Source: Moorella sp. Hama-1
GTDB lineage: Bacteria; Bacillota; DSM-521; Neomoorellales; Neomoorellaceae
Direction of reading: 5' to 3'
Assembly: GCF_023734095.1 (NCBI RefSeq)
Contig: NZ_AP024620.1
Span: 2,290,501 to 2,354,500 of the forward strand
DNA length: 64,000 bases
Position numbers and translations under genes: made by a program. The notes under the pieces are model-generated. The model had not been told where the DNA came from. It worked only from the letters and a program-made list of their open reading frames with translations, and made no database searches. Of the stretch, positions 1 to 7,812 are shown in pieces. The first letter of the stretch is position 1. Each line of letters starts with the position of its first letter.

Positions 1-95
1 ATCCCTGTGTCCCTTTCTCTTGCCACTTCTAATAGCTCGGGCCGTTTAAAGGACGCGAAAACGCCGCCAATCCTCACTGCGGCTTCCCGGTATTT

Positions 96-1238
96 TCATT
101 CCTTCTCTTTCAGGGTTACCGCCCGCCGGACGACGGGCCGGCCGTATTTCTCACGTAATGCGTCCAGGGCTTTATTGAGCTTTTCCCCTTTTTCTTCTTC
201 CGAGCCGGCAAAGAGTGACTCCTGGCGGAAGCCTTTTACCAGGCCCGCCGCCTGGATCCCGGCCAAGCGCCAGGGCGGGGCGACCCTGCTTTGATGGAAC
301 AATTCGACGGCCGCCTGGTATAGCCGGCCGTCATCGTCGGTCCCGGTGTTGAGGGTCCGGGTACGGGTGTAAGTGGTAAAATCGCCCCGCTTTAGCTTCA
401 AAGTTACCGCCAGGCAGGTATACCCCTGCCGGCGCAGGCGGTAGCCGACCTCTCCCGCCAGCCGGGCCAGGACGGCGAGGAGCTCCTCCGGGTTGGCTAT
501 ATCCCGGCCAAAGGTCTCCTCTTTGCCGATGCTCTTAGGCTCGCGCGCCAATTCCAGGGGGCGGTCGTCCCGGCCGTGGGCGAAACGGTAAAGCTCCCGG
601 CCGTTGACCCCCAGCAACCGGGCCAGCTCGTCTTCATTACCGGCGGCCAGGTCGCCAATAGTGGAAATCCCTCTGGCCTGCAAGATTTTCTCCGTCTTAG
701 GGCCTACCCCCGGCAGTTTACCCACCGGCAGCGGCCAGATTACCGTTGGGACATCCTCCGGCAAGATCGCCCGCAGGCCGTCGGGTTTGGCCAGCTCGCT
801 GGCCATCTTGGCCAGGAGTTTGTTGCTGGATATGCCGATACTGATGGGTAGATCCAGTTCCGCCCGCACTATCCGCCGGATGGCCTGCGCCGCCTCTATC
901 CCTTGACCACAAGGCAGGGCCAGGTAGGCTTCATCGATGGACACCCTTTCTATTTCCGGCGTGTAGCGCTCAAAGATGGCGAAAATCTGCCGGGATACGG
1001 CCTTATAGCGGGCCATAGCCACCGGCAGAACTACAGCGTGCGGGCACAGCTTCAGGGCCGTACCCATGGGCATGGCCGAGTGGACGCCATACCTGCGGGC
1101 TGCATAGGAACAGGTGGAAACCACCCCGCGGTTGCGGTCCCCGCCGACGATTACCGGCCGGCCCCGGTATTCCGGGTGGTCGCGCTGTTCTACAGAAGCG
1201 AAGAAGGCGTCCAGGTCACAAAGAAGGATGTCCCGCAT
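96..1238 (-). CDS. dinB: DNA polymerase IV (Y-family translesion polymerase)
   Basis: Error-prone polymerase that copies past DNA lesions. The protein has the Y-family signatures in order: DLDAFFASVE at residues 8-17 (first metal-binding Asp), YAARRYGV at 45-52, and SIDEAYL at 100-106 carrying the catalytic acidic pair. A helix-hairpin-helix stretch (LPGVGPKTEKIL) and a little-finger domain follow. The length of about 380 residues is normal; no clear beta-clamp motif is obvious at the very C-terminus. I chose the ATG at 1238 because GAGGTG lies just upstream. An in-frame ATG at 1250 would give four extra residues and has no ribosome binding site. Confidence 0.96.
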   Translation of the reverse strand: MRDILLCDLDAFFASVEQRDHPEYRGRPVIVGGDRNRGVVSTCSYAARRYGVHSAMPMGTALKLCPHAVVLPVAMARYKAVSRQIFAIFERYTPEIERVSIDEAYLALPCGQGIEAAQAIRRIVRAELDLPISIGISSNKLLAKMASELAKPDGLRAILPEDVPTVIWPLPVGKLPGVGPKTEKILQARGISTIGDLAAGNEDELARLLGVNGRELYRFAHGRDDRPLELAREPKSIGKEETFGRDIANPEELLAVLARLAGEVGYRLRRQGYTCLAVTLKLKRGDFTTYTRTRTLNTGTDDDGRLYQAAVELFHQSRVAPPWRLAGIQAAGLVKGFRQESLFAGSEEEKGEKLNKALDALREKYGRPVVRRAVTLKEKE

Positions 1239-1239
1239 A

Positions 1240-1389
1240 TTACACCTCATCCGCGGTCTCCACTACAGCAAACGGCACACCCAGTGCCTCGAAATGCTTT
1301 TGGCCGCAGCGTGCTGGTCTTCTTATGTTTAACAATTCGACGACGGCCTGGAATATCCTGCTATCGGCATCTGGAGCCGTATATCGGCA
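1240..1389 (-). other. Open 49-codon stretch ending at the dinB start, possible gene remnant
   Basis: On the minus strand a frame without stops runs into dinB and ends with TAA one base before the dinB ATG, so its last codons contain the dinB ribosome binding site. The peptide ends FEALGVPFAVVETADEV, which looks like real protein rather than noise. There is no convincing start codon and the frame is closed upstream by TGA. It may be the 3' end of a decayed gene once coupled to dinB. I cannot assign a family. Confidence 0.3.
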
Positions 1390-1556
1390 TCATTACATCC
1401 AAGCATCAGGACTCTATTTGACAACTGGCCCGATTACCATGAATGAGGAAGATAAAAAAGCGCTCTGGCCAGCCACCATAATACTTATCTTTATCCCCTT
1501 TTATCCCCTGAAATATTGACAGAAGCAGTTATGTCGGCTAGAATAGATATTGTCAT
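1390..1556. other. Intergenic spacer before tRNA-Pro
   Basis: No gene is seen here. Apart from the tRNA promoter near its right end, the stretch holds only short open frames without ribosome binding sites. Confidence 0.5.
1516..1544 (+). promoter_or_regulatory. Sigma-A promoter of tRNA-Pro
   Basis: TTGACA at 1516-1521 and TAGAAT at 1539-1544 are separated by exactly 17 bases, which puts the start of transcription a few bases before the mature tRNA end at 1557. Confidence 0.85.
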
Positions 1557-1634
1557 CGGGGCGTAGCTCAGTTTGGCTAGAGCGCACGGTTCGGGACCGT
1601 GAGGTCGGGTGTTCAAATCACCTCGCCCCGACCA
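1557..1634 (+). tRNA. tRNA-Pro (anticodon CGG)
   Basis: The 7-bp acceptor stem pairs CGGGGCG (1557-1563) with CGCCCCG (1624-1630). The discriminator A and an encoded CCA follow. The anticodon stem is CACGG/CCGTG (1585-1589 with 1597-1601), and the loop TTCGGGA places CGG at 1592-1594. GTTCAAATC is the T-arm. It decodes CCG proline codons, which suits a GC-rich genome. Confidence 0.95.
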
Positions 1635-1653
1635 TATTATGATGGGACCTCAC

Positions 1654-1690
1654 GCCTGTTACGTCGGAGTAACAGGCCTTTTAAATTTTA
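1654..1690 (+). terminator. Rho-independent terminator after tRNA-Pro
   Basis: A 9-bp stem GCCTGTTAC (1654-1662) pairs with GTAACAGGC (1669-1677) around a six-base loop, followed by CTTTTAAATTTTA. Confidence 0.85.
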
Positions 1691-1716
1691 GGGAGGTAAC
1701 AAGAACAGAAATGATA

Positions 1717-1766
1717 AGCCCGCCCCCACCTGCTGTTTTTAACCTCCCGGGGCGGGCTGTTATTTT
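1717..1766. terminator. Second hairpin between tRNA-Pro and the convergent formyltransferase gene
   Basis: AGCCCGCCCC (1717-1726) pairs perfectly with GGGGCGGGCT (1749-1758) around a 22-base loop. The plus-strand tail is GTTATTTT. On the minus strand the sequence after the stem is also moderately T-rich, so it may end transcripts from both sides. Confidence 0.55.
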
Positions 1767-1805
1767 AAGGCTGGTATATTTAGGCTACGGCGAGGCGTCT
1801 AACAG

Positions 1806-2723
1806 TTAGGTGCAGCTTTCCCCAACTCGGAGGTTAATCTCCCGCACCAGCTGGCCTGCGGGCAGCTTAGAGGGGACCCGATCATACTGCACTCGCCGGG
1901 CCAGGATCGCCCCATCACCGGTAGCGATAACAAACCCCTCTTCCCGGCAGGCTACTATGCTGCCCGGCGTACCCTTTTCCTGACAGGGGCTGGCCTCCCA
2001 GATGGTAAGCTTCTTGCCCCGCAGGGTAGTCCAGGCGCCTGGGTGGGGGTTGGTACCGCGGATCAGGTTGTAAACCCTTCCCGCGCTTTGCCGCCAATCG
2101 ATCCGGGCATCCCCCTCCTTAATGACCGGCTGGAAAGAGGCCCGGCTTTCATCCTGGGGCACTGGGACGGCTTTCCCTTCCCGGATCAGGCGCACCGCCG
2201 CAGCCACCATCTTGACACCCAGAGGATAAAGTTTCTCGAAATAAAGTGATTTTACCGTATCATCCGGGCTGATGGTGACCTTTTCCTGAAGGATAATGGG
2301 CCCGGTGTCGACACCGGCGTCGATTTGATGGATGGTAACGCCAGTTTCCGTTTCCCCATTGATAATGGCCCAGTTCATGGCACTGCCGCCACGGTAGGCC
2401 GGCAGCAGGGAGGGGTGGTAGTTGATGGCCCCATGGGTGGCCAGGTCGATCATGGCCAGGGGAAGAATGTCGGTAACGTAGGCCAGGACCAGCAGATCAG
2501 GCCGGAGGTCCTGCACCCAGGCGATGGCCCGCGGTTCCTTTAAGCGGGCCGGCTGTAACAGGGGCAAAGCCCTGTCCATGGCCAGTTCTTTAACCGGGTT
2601 GGGGGACCTGGCCCCCGGGCGATCCGGCACAGTGAGGACGCCAACCACTTCTTCCCCCTGTTCCAGGAGGGCCTGCAGGCAGTCGCGGCCAAAGGGGGCC
2701 TGGCCAATAAAAACGATGCGCAT
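1806..2723 (-). CDS. Formyl-folate transferase/hydrolase family protein (Fmt-like, resembles the FDH hydrolase domain)
   Basis: Member of the glycinamide-ribotide/methionyl-tRNA formyltransferase fold. Visible are the catalytic block NYHPSLLP (Asn101, His103) and Asp139 in DAGVDTGPI, followed by an OB-like C-terminal part, for 305 residues in all. Two readings are possible: methionyl-tRNA formyltransferase, or a stand-alone relative of the hydrolase domain of 10-formyltetrahydrofolate dehydrogenase. I lean to the second because the N-terminus reads IGQAPFG like FDH rather than AGTPEFA of Fmt. The stretch around RLIREGKAVPVPQ and the PHPGAW block also recall FDH. No def or priA gene is adjacent. 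The ATG at 2723 has AAGGGGAG upstream; the frame is open further upstream but overlaps trmL. Confidence 0.8.
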   Translation of the reverse strand: MRIVFIGQAPFGRDCLQALLEQGEEVVGVLTVPDRPGARSPNPVKELAMDRALPLLQPARLKEPRAIAWVQDLRPDLLVLAYVTDILPLAMIDLATHGAINYHPSLLPAYRGGSAMNWAIINGETETGVTIHQIDAGVDTGPIILQEKVTISPDDTVKSLYFEKLYPLGVKMVAAAVRLIREGKAVPVPQDESRASFQPVIKEGDARIDWRQSAGRVYNLIRGTNPHPGAWTTLRGKKLTIWEASPCQEKGTPGSIVACREEGFVIATGDGAILARRVQYDRVPSKLPAGQLVREINLRVGESCT

Positions 2724-2833
2724 GGTTTCTCCCCTTTCTTTTAGCTGGAGCTGGTAACGCCTGCTAAGTTCAGGCGTAGCCCACGTACCCTGGTGGCACT
2801 GGGAAGTATTTACAGCAAATAACGGGTATTTTT

Positions 2834-3301
2834 TTATGGCATCAGGCCGGGGAAATCCAGCTGGCGCAGGGCCTCGTAAAGGACGAGGGCCACAGTGTTG
2901 GCCAGGTTTAAGGATCTCAGGCCCGGTCGCATGGGCACCCGCAGCACCCTGGCGCCCGCCGGTTCCAGGATGTCGGCGGGCAGGCCCCGGGTTTCGGGAC
3001 CGAAGACGAGAAAGTCCTCCGGCTGATACTCGACCTCCGTATAGCGCCGGTGGCCTTTGGTGGAGAGGTAATAGCAATTAGCGTCCGGGTAGGCCTCCTG
3101 GAAGGCCGTCCAGCTACTATGCTCCTGGATGTTCACCTCATTCCAGTAATCCAGGCCGGCGCGTTTGAGGTGCTTTTCGTCCAGGGTGAAGCCCAGGGGG
3201 TAAACAAGGTGCAGCATCGCCCCGGTGGCGGCGCAGGTACGGGCGATATTGCCGGTGTTATGGGGGATTTCTGGTTGGTATAGGACTACGTGGATGGGCA
3301 A
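2834..3301 (-). CDS. trmL: tRNA (cytidine(34)-2'-O)-methyltransferase
   Basis: SPOUT-class methyltransferase that methylates the wobble ribose of tRNA-Leu species. The 155-residue length is that of TrmL. Signatures are PEIPHNTGNIARTC at the N-terminus, VFGPETRGLP in the middle, and the C-terminal knot region MRPGLRSLNLANTVALVLYE that binds S-adenosylmethionine. It lies between the ylxP-type gene and the formyltransferase gene on the same strand with short gaps, so the three are probably co-transcribed. Confidence 0.95.
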   Translation of the reverse strand: MPIHVVLYQPEIPHNTGNIARTCAATGAMLHLVYPLGFTLDEKHLKRAGLDYWNEVNIQEHSSWTAFQEAYPDANCYYLSTKGHRRYTEVEYQPEDFLVFGPETRGLPADILEPAGARVLRVPMRPGLRSLNLANTVALVLYEALRQLDFPGLMP

Positions 3302-3322
3302 GGTGACGGCATCTCCTATCTC

Positions 3323-3604
3323 TCATAGCAGCTCCGTATGGTAAGTCACCAGCTCGATTTCGCCTTCGGCCTCTAAGAAGCCTTGGACGGCCGCCAGGAT
3401 CTGGTCGGCATGGCTGCCGGCGGTGCTGATGCAGGCAATAGCGATCTCGGCTTCCTGGTGGCTATCGTGGTGCCCCACCTCGGCGGCAGCGATATTAAAA
3501 CGATTATGTAAACGGGCCAGGATACTCTTTACCACCCGCCGTTTATCCTTTAAACTCCTGGCCCCTGCCAGGCGCAGGTTTGCCGTACCGATGCCAACGA
3601 CCAT
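3323..3604 (-). CDS. DUF503 family protein (YlxP type)
   Basis: Small conserved protein of about 93 residues. The motif SLKDKRRVVKSILARLHNRFN is replaced here in part but the core SLKDKRRVVKS, the NRFN block and the AEVGHHDSHQEAEIAI stretch are characteristic of the family. In other Firmicutes this gene sits near infB/rbfA; its molecular role is not firmly known. I chose the ATG at 3604 because AAAGGGTGG lies five bases upstream; a GTG at 3613 is in frame but overlaps that site. Probably first gene of a short operon with trmL. Confidence 0.88.
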   Translation of the reverse strand: MVVGIGTANLRLAGARSLKDKRRVVKSILARLHNRFNIAAAEVGHHDSHQEAEIAIACISTAGSHADQILAAVQGFLEAEGEIELVTYHTELL

Positions 3605-3774
3605 GATAACCACCCTTTCATTCCACTATGACCCGCTCTAATCAGGCCGGATTGCCGGTCGCCGCACAGTTACTGATGCCGTCGTCCACTCCGTAACCAT
3701 TGCCATCCTTTGCCGTTGCCGAAGACATTGACCTGCACGGCGGTGGAGCCTGGGAAACTACTACCCCGGGTGGG

Positions 3775-3803
3775 TTCACATTCCGGCCGGTTTCTGTTAT
3801 ATT
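3775..3803 (+). promoter_or_regulatory. Sigma-A promoter of the aconitase gene
   Basis: TTCACA (3775-3780) and TATATT (3798-3803), each one mismatch from consensus, are separated by 17 bases. They lie about 40 bases upstream of the aconitase ATG. Confidence 0.7.
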
Positions 3804-3839
3804 ATAAAAGATTGTTCAATGTGAGAGGAGGAACCTGCA

Positions 3840-5765
3840 ATGGGCCAGAACCTCGCCCAAAAGATAATCGGCCAGCACCTGATTAGCGGTAAAATGGTAC
3901 CCGGTGAGGAAATTGCCATCCGTATCGACCAGACCCTGACCCAGGACGCCACCGGCACCATGGCTTACCTGCAACTGGAGGCCATGGGCATCCCCCGGGT
4001 GCGGACCAGGCTTTCCGTCAGTTACGTCGACCATAATACCCTCCAGACCGGCTTTGAAAACGCCGACGACCACCTCTTCCTCCAGGGTATCGCCGCCAAA
4101 TACGGTATTATCTTTTCCCGGCCCGGCAACGGCATCTGCCACCAGGTCCACCTGGAACGCTTCGCCGTCCCGGGGGCGACCCTGCTGGGTTCCGACAGCC
4201 ATACCCCCACTGCCGGCGGGGTAGGTGCCTTAGGGATAGGCGCCGGCGGCCTGGATGTAGCCGTGGCCATGGCCGGCGGCCCCTTCTATTTTAACATGCC
4301 GGCCGTCATCCGTGTCAATCTACACGGTCGTTTGGCCCCCTGGGTGAGCGCCAAGGACATCATCCTGGAGGTCCTGCGCAGGTTGAGCGTCAAGGGCGGC
4401 GTGGGCAAGATCGTCGAGTACGGCGGCGAAGGCGTGGCCACCCTTTCGGTGCCGGAACGGGCGACCATCACCAACATGGGCGCCGAACTGGGAGCCACCA
4501 CCTCCATCTTCCCCAGCGACGCGGTTACCCGGGCCTTCCTGGCTGCCCAGGGCCGCGCTGCCGACTGGGTAGAACTCCTGCCCGATGCCGATGCTACCTA
4601 TGATCAGGTCATCGATATCGACCTGGCCACCCTGGAACCCCTGGTGGCCCGACCCCACATGCCTGATAACGTGGCCCCCGTGCGGGAGGTAGGACCCATC
4701 AAAGTCAATCAGGTGGCCATCGGCAGTTGCACCAATTCTTCCTATGCCGATCTCATGCGGGTGGCGGCCATCCTCAAGGGTAAGCGGGTCCACCCGGAGG
4801 TCAGCCTGGTGATCGCCCCGGGGTCGCGCCAGGTCTTCCGCCTGCTGGCCCAGAACGGCGCCCTGGCCGACCTGGTCGCGGCCGGCGCCCGCATCCTGGA
4901 GTGCGCCTGCGGCCCCTGCATCGGCATGGGACAGGCCCCGCCTTCAGGTGGCGTTTCGGTACGCACCTTCAACCGTAACTTCCAGGGCCGCAGCGGTACG
5001 GCCGACGCGTTAATTTATCTGGCCAGCCCGGAAGTGGCCGCAGCCACGGCCCTCAAGGGTTACCTGGCCGATCCCCGGGAGCTGGGTGAACCCATAGAGG
5101 TACCCCTGCCGGCAAGTTTCCCGGTGGACGACGGCATGTTCATCTTCCCGCCGGAGGACGGTTTGAACGTGGAAATCCGGCGCGGGCCCAATATCAAGCC
5201 CCTGCCCCTGCCCCAGCCGCCGGCAGAAGTTATTAGCGCTCCGGTCCTTTTAAAGGCCGGCGACAATATTACCACCGACCATATTTCCCCGGCTGGCGCC
5301 AGATATTTACCCTTGCGTTCCAATATCCCGGCCCTGGCCGAGCACGCCTTCGAGGGAGTAGACCCGACCTTTGCCCGGCGGGCTAAGGAAGCGGGCCAGG
5401 GAATAATTGTCGGCGGGCAAAACTACGGCCAGGGCTCGAGCCGCGAGCACGCCGCCCTCTGCCCCATGTACCTGGGCATCAAGGCGGTCATCGCCCAATC
5501 CTTCGCCCGCATCCACCGCAGCAACCTGGTGAATTTCGGCATCCTGCCCCTGACCTTTATCGACCCGGACGATTACGACCGGATCGCAGCCGGCGACACT
5601 CTGGCCATCGACCTGAGCCAGGGACTTAAGCCGGAGGAAATAACGGTCACCAATACCAGCCAAGGCTTTACCTTCAAAGTGCGTCACGGCCTCTCCCCCC
5701 GCCAGCAGGCCGTCATCCTGGCCGGAGGGCTACTGAACTACACCAAACAGCAGGCAGGTAAGTAA
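3840..5765 (+). CDS. Aconitate hydratase
   Basis: Isomerises citrate and isocitrate through cis-aconitate with a [4Fe-4S] cluster. At 641 residues it is the short Aquifex/mitochondrial-like bacterial type rather than the roughly 900-residue AcnA. The three cluster ligands are Cys297 in GSCTNSS and Cys357/Cys360 in CACGPC. SDSHTPTAGGVGALGIGAGG is the substrate-side signature, and the swivel domain near the C-terminus has GQNYGQGSSREHAA. The start ATG follows GAGAGGAGGAACCTGCA and is unambiguous. It is monocistronic here, with its own promoter and a strong terminator. In an acetogen it would feed an incomplete TCA pathway toward 2-oxoglutarate. Confidence 0.95.
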   Translation: MGQNLAQKIIGQHLISGKMVPGEEIAIRIDQTLTQDATGTMAYLQLEAMGIPRVRTRLSVSYVDHNTLQTGFENADDHLFLQGIAAKYGIIFSRPGNGICHQVHLERFAVPGATLLGSDSHTPTAGGVGALGIGAGGLDVAVAMAGGPFYFNMPAVIRVNLHGRLAPWVSAKDIILEVLRRLSVKGGVGKIVEYGGEGVATLSVPERATITNMGAELGATTSIFPSDAVTRAFLAAQGRAADWVELLPDADATYDQVIDIDLATLEPLVARPHMPDNVAPVREVGPIKVNQVAIGSCTNSSYADLMRVAAILKGKRVHPEVSLVIAPGSRQVFRLLAQNGALADLVAAGARILECACGPCIGMGQAPPSGGVSVRTFNRNFQGRSGTADALIYLASPEVAAATALKGYLADPRELGEPIEVPLPASFPVDDGMFIFPPEDGLNVEIRRGPNIKPLPLPQPPAEVISAPVLLKAGDNITTDHISPAGARYLPLRSNIPALAEHAFEGVDPTFARRAKEAGQGIIVGGQNYGQGSSREHAALCPMYLGIKAVIAQSFARIHRSNLVNFGILPLTFIDPDDYDRIAAGDTLAIDLSQGLKPEEITVTNTSQGFTFKVRHGLSPRQQAVILAGGLLNYTKQQAGK

Positions 5766-5918
5766 GCTCCCGGCCCACCAGGCCCGCCGCGAGAACCATC
5801 GGCCGCCTTTACTGTATGTCGCCCTTAAAACTCTAGGTTAGACTTTCATGCCCCCAGGCGGCACCATCATTAGATGAAAATGGTAGAACCTATTTGCAGG
5901 TTAACCGAAGCAACTAAG

Positions 5919-5965
5919 AACCAGGCCCCGGGTCCGCCGTCGGGCGGCCCGGGGCCTGGTTTTAT
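5919..5965 (+). terminator. Terminator after aconitase
   Basis: A 14-bp stem AACCAGGCCCCGGG (5919-5932) pairs with its exact complement at 5948-5961 and runs into TTTT. A second GC-rich hairpin (GCCCGGCA/TGCCGGGC) follows near 5968-5991 and may serve the opposing small gene. Confidence 0.9.
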
Positions 5966-6010
5966 GCGCCCGGCACGGGTGCTGCCGGGCCTACTTTATT
6001 AATCCCGGCA

Positions 6011-6190
6011 TCATGAATTTTTGCCGGGAAAGACGCGGTAATAGGCCGGCTGAAGCGTCCTTGTTCTGGGCAGGTGGCGAAGGATGTTTATCTCATGATA
6101 GCAAAGGTCACAAAGAAGCCACCTGTCCACCTGCTGCTGGTGCTCCTGCCCGCACCTGGGGCAAAAACGAAGCCCCCTCCTCGCCTGCAT
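6011..6190 (-). CDS. Small zinc-ribbon protein of unknown function
   Basis: A 59-residue protein with a CPRCG...CDLC pair of Cys knuckles, which predicts one structural zinc. The remainder is basic and unrecognised. The ATG at 6190 is preceded by AGGAGGTG at ideal spacing, the main reason to believe the gene. A GTG at 6217 would add nine residues but has no ribosome binding site. It is divergent from the hydrogenase operon, so its upstream region overlaps the operon's control region. Confidence 0.6.
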   Translation of the reverse strand: MQARRGLRFCPRCGQEHQQQVDRWLLCDLCYHEINILRHLPRTRTLQPAYYRVFPGKNS

Positions 6191-6274
6191 GGCCAACACC
6201 TCCTGCCAGATTTCCACGCAAGGATTGTGCCAGGTAATTCCTGGTTGACCCCCGGCGCCTTCCGGTCCAGGTTT

Positions 6275-6312
6275 TAATGCAGGTGTGCATTACTTAATGC
6301 GAGGCGGCATTA
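6275..6312 (+). promoter_or_regulatory. Two tandem inverted repeats, probable activator-binding sites
   Basis: TAATGC-N6-GCATTA occurs at 6275-6292 and again at 6295-6312. The copies are two bases apart, so their centres are 20 bp (about two helical turns) apart. They lie about 50-90 bp upstream of the sigma-54 promoter, the usual place for a bacterial enhancer-binding protein. I infer that the activator encoded at 11981-14239 binds them. Confidence 0.75.
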
Positions 6313-6363
6313 AACACACCCGGGAGATTTAATAGAAGCACTGTTTCCTCTATTCTTACCCTA

Positions 6364-6379
6364 TGGCACGAGACTTGCA
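6364..6379 (+). promoter_or_regulatory. Sigma-54 (-24/-12) promoter of the hydrogenase operon
   Basis: TGGCACGAGACTTGCA matches the sigma-54 consensus, with GG at 6365-6366 and GC at 6377-6378 separated by exactly ten bases. Transcription should begin near 6390, some 30-40 bases before the first gene. Confidence 0.92.
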
Positions 6380-6429
6380 TTAACTTTCAGGCAGGGAGCT
6401 AAATTTGTTCATCAGGAGGGATGGCTATC

Positions 6430-7812
6430 GTGATTTATATTGATCGGGATCTTTGTACCGGTTGCCGCCGCTGCGCCGAAATCTGCCCCGCAGGGGCCAT
6501 TGAGGGCAACCAGGGTGAACCCCAGATAGTTAACAGCGAACTCTGTGTAAACTGTGGCCAGTGTGTGCAAATTTGCAGCGCCTATGCTTCCCCCTATACG
6601 ACCAGCCCCGAGACCATGGCTGCTAAAAACCGCGAACGCCACCTGCTCCCGGCGGCCGCACCTGAACCCTTATTTGCAGCCCATAACGAAAGCCACGAGG
6701 AGCTGGTCAAGGAAGCCCTGTCCCGGCCGGACCTTTTTAATGCCGTGCAGTTCGCCCCGGCGATCCGGTTCGCCCTGGCAGAGGACTTTGGCCTGTCGCC
6801 CCAGGTCGTTACCGTCGGCCGTATCGTTGCCGCCCTCAGGCGCCTGGGCTTTAAATATGTCTATGACACCAACTTTGCCGCCGACCTGACGGTGATGGAA
6901 GAAGGCTACGAGCTGCTGCAGCGCTTGCAGGGTGACGGTGCTTTACCCCTTTTTAGCTCCTGCTGCCCGGCCTGGGTTAAATTTGTCGAGCAGGCTTACC
7001 CGCAGCTAATCGCCAACCTCTCTACCTGTAAATCGCCCCAGCAAATGGCCGGTGCTATCTTTAAAACCTACACCTGCCAGCTTGACCCCGATTTGCGCTC
7101 CCGGCACCTCTTTGTAACGGCAGTCATGCCCTGCATAGCCAAAAAATTTGAATGTAACCGTCCCGAGCTCGGTGGTAGCTATGGCCGCGACGTCGACGCC
7201 GTCCTGACGACCCGGGAACTGGCCCACCTCATCAAGGATAAGGGTATTGACTGGCACAGCCTGGCTGAGGAAGAACCCGACCAGCCCCTGGGCAAATACA
7301 GCGGCGCCGGGGCTATCTTCGGCGTTACCGGCGGGGTCACCGAGGCCGTTCTAAGGACGGCGGCCGAAGTTGTAGGCGGTAAGCCCTTGGAGGAGATTGA
7401 GTTCCATGAGGTACGGGGTATGGCCGGTACCCGCAGGGTTAATATCAACCTCGGCAAAGAACAGTTGGAAATTATTATCGTGGCCGGGCTGAAGAATGTC
7501 GTCCCCATCCTGGACGACCTGATAGCCGGAAAGGCCAGCTTCCACTTTATGGAGGTCATGGCCTGCCCCGCCGGCTGTCTCAGCGGCGGTGGCCAGCCGA
7601 AAATCCTGGTAGAAACCTATCGCGGCTCCATCTATCGCCAGCGGGCGGCCAGCATCTACAACCACGACCGGGACCTCCCCGTGCGCAAGGCCCATGAAAA
7701 TCCCTCCATTAAACAGCTCTACGCCGATTTTTTAGGACAGCCCCTGAGCGAGTTATCCCACTCCCTGCTCCACACCCATTATACCGTGAGGAGGTCAGAT
7801 GATAGTGTTTAA
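6430..7812 (+). CDS. [FeFe] hydrogenase catalytic subunit (H-cluster protein with two [4Fe-4S] clusters)
   Basis: Reversible proton reduction/H2 oxidation subunit. The N-terminus carries two ferredoxin-type clusters (CTGCRRCAEIC and CVNCGQCVQIC). The H-cluster motifs are all present, numbering from the ATG at 6421: SSCCPAW at 179-185, MPCIAKK at about 236-242 and MACPAGCLSGGGQP at about 380-393. It lacks the NuoG-like N-terminal [2Fe-2S] extension of typical HydA; that module is a separate gene at 11044. The ATG at 6421 abuts AGGAGGG with no spacing, so I prefer the GTG at 6430, nine bases from it. First gene of a six-gene sigma-54 operon; its end overlaps the next start by 14 bases. Confidence 0.93.
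   Translation: MIYIDRDLCTGCRRCAEICPAGAIEGNQGEPQIVNSELCVNCGQCVQICSAYASPYTTSPETMAAKNRERHLLPAAAPEPLFAAHNESHEELVKEALSRPDLFNAVQFAPAIRFALAEDFGLSPQVVTVGRIVAALRRLGFKYVYDTNFAADLTVMEEGYELLQRLQGDGALPLFSSCCPAWVKFVEQAYPQLIANLSTCKSPQQMAGAIFKTYTCQLDPDLRSRHLFVTAVMPCIAKKFECNRPELGGSYGRDVDAVLTTRELAHLIKDKGIDWHSLAEEEPDQPLGKYSGAGAIFGVTGGVTEAVLRTAAEVVGGKPLEEIEFHEVRGMAGTRRVNINLGKEQLEIIIVAGLKNVVPILDDLIAGKASFHFMEVMACPAGCLSGGGQPKILVETYRGSIYRQRAASIYNHDRDLPVRKAHENPSIKQLYADFLGQPLSELSHSLLHTHYTVRRSDDSV

Noticed and set aside
3730-3775. T-box leader before aconitase
   Set aside because: A GGGTGG-like stretch is present, but no specifier stem or antiterminator pairing can be drawn.
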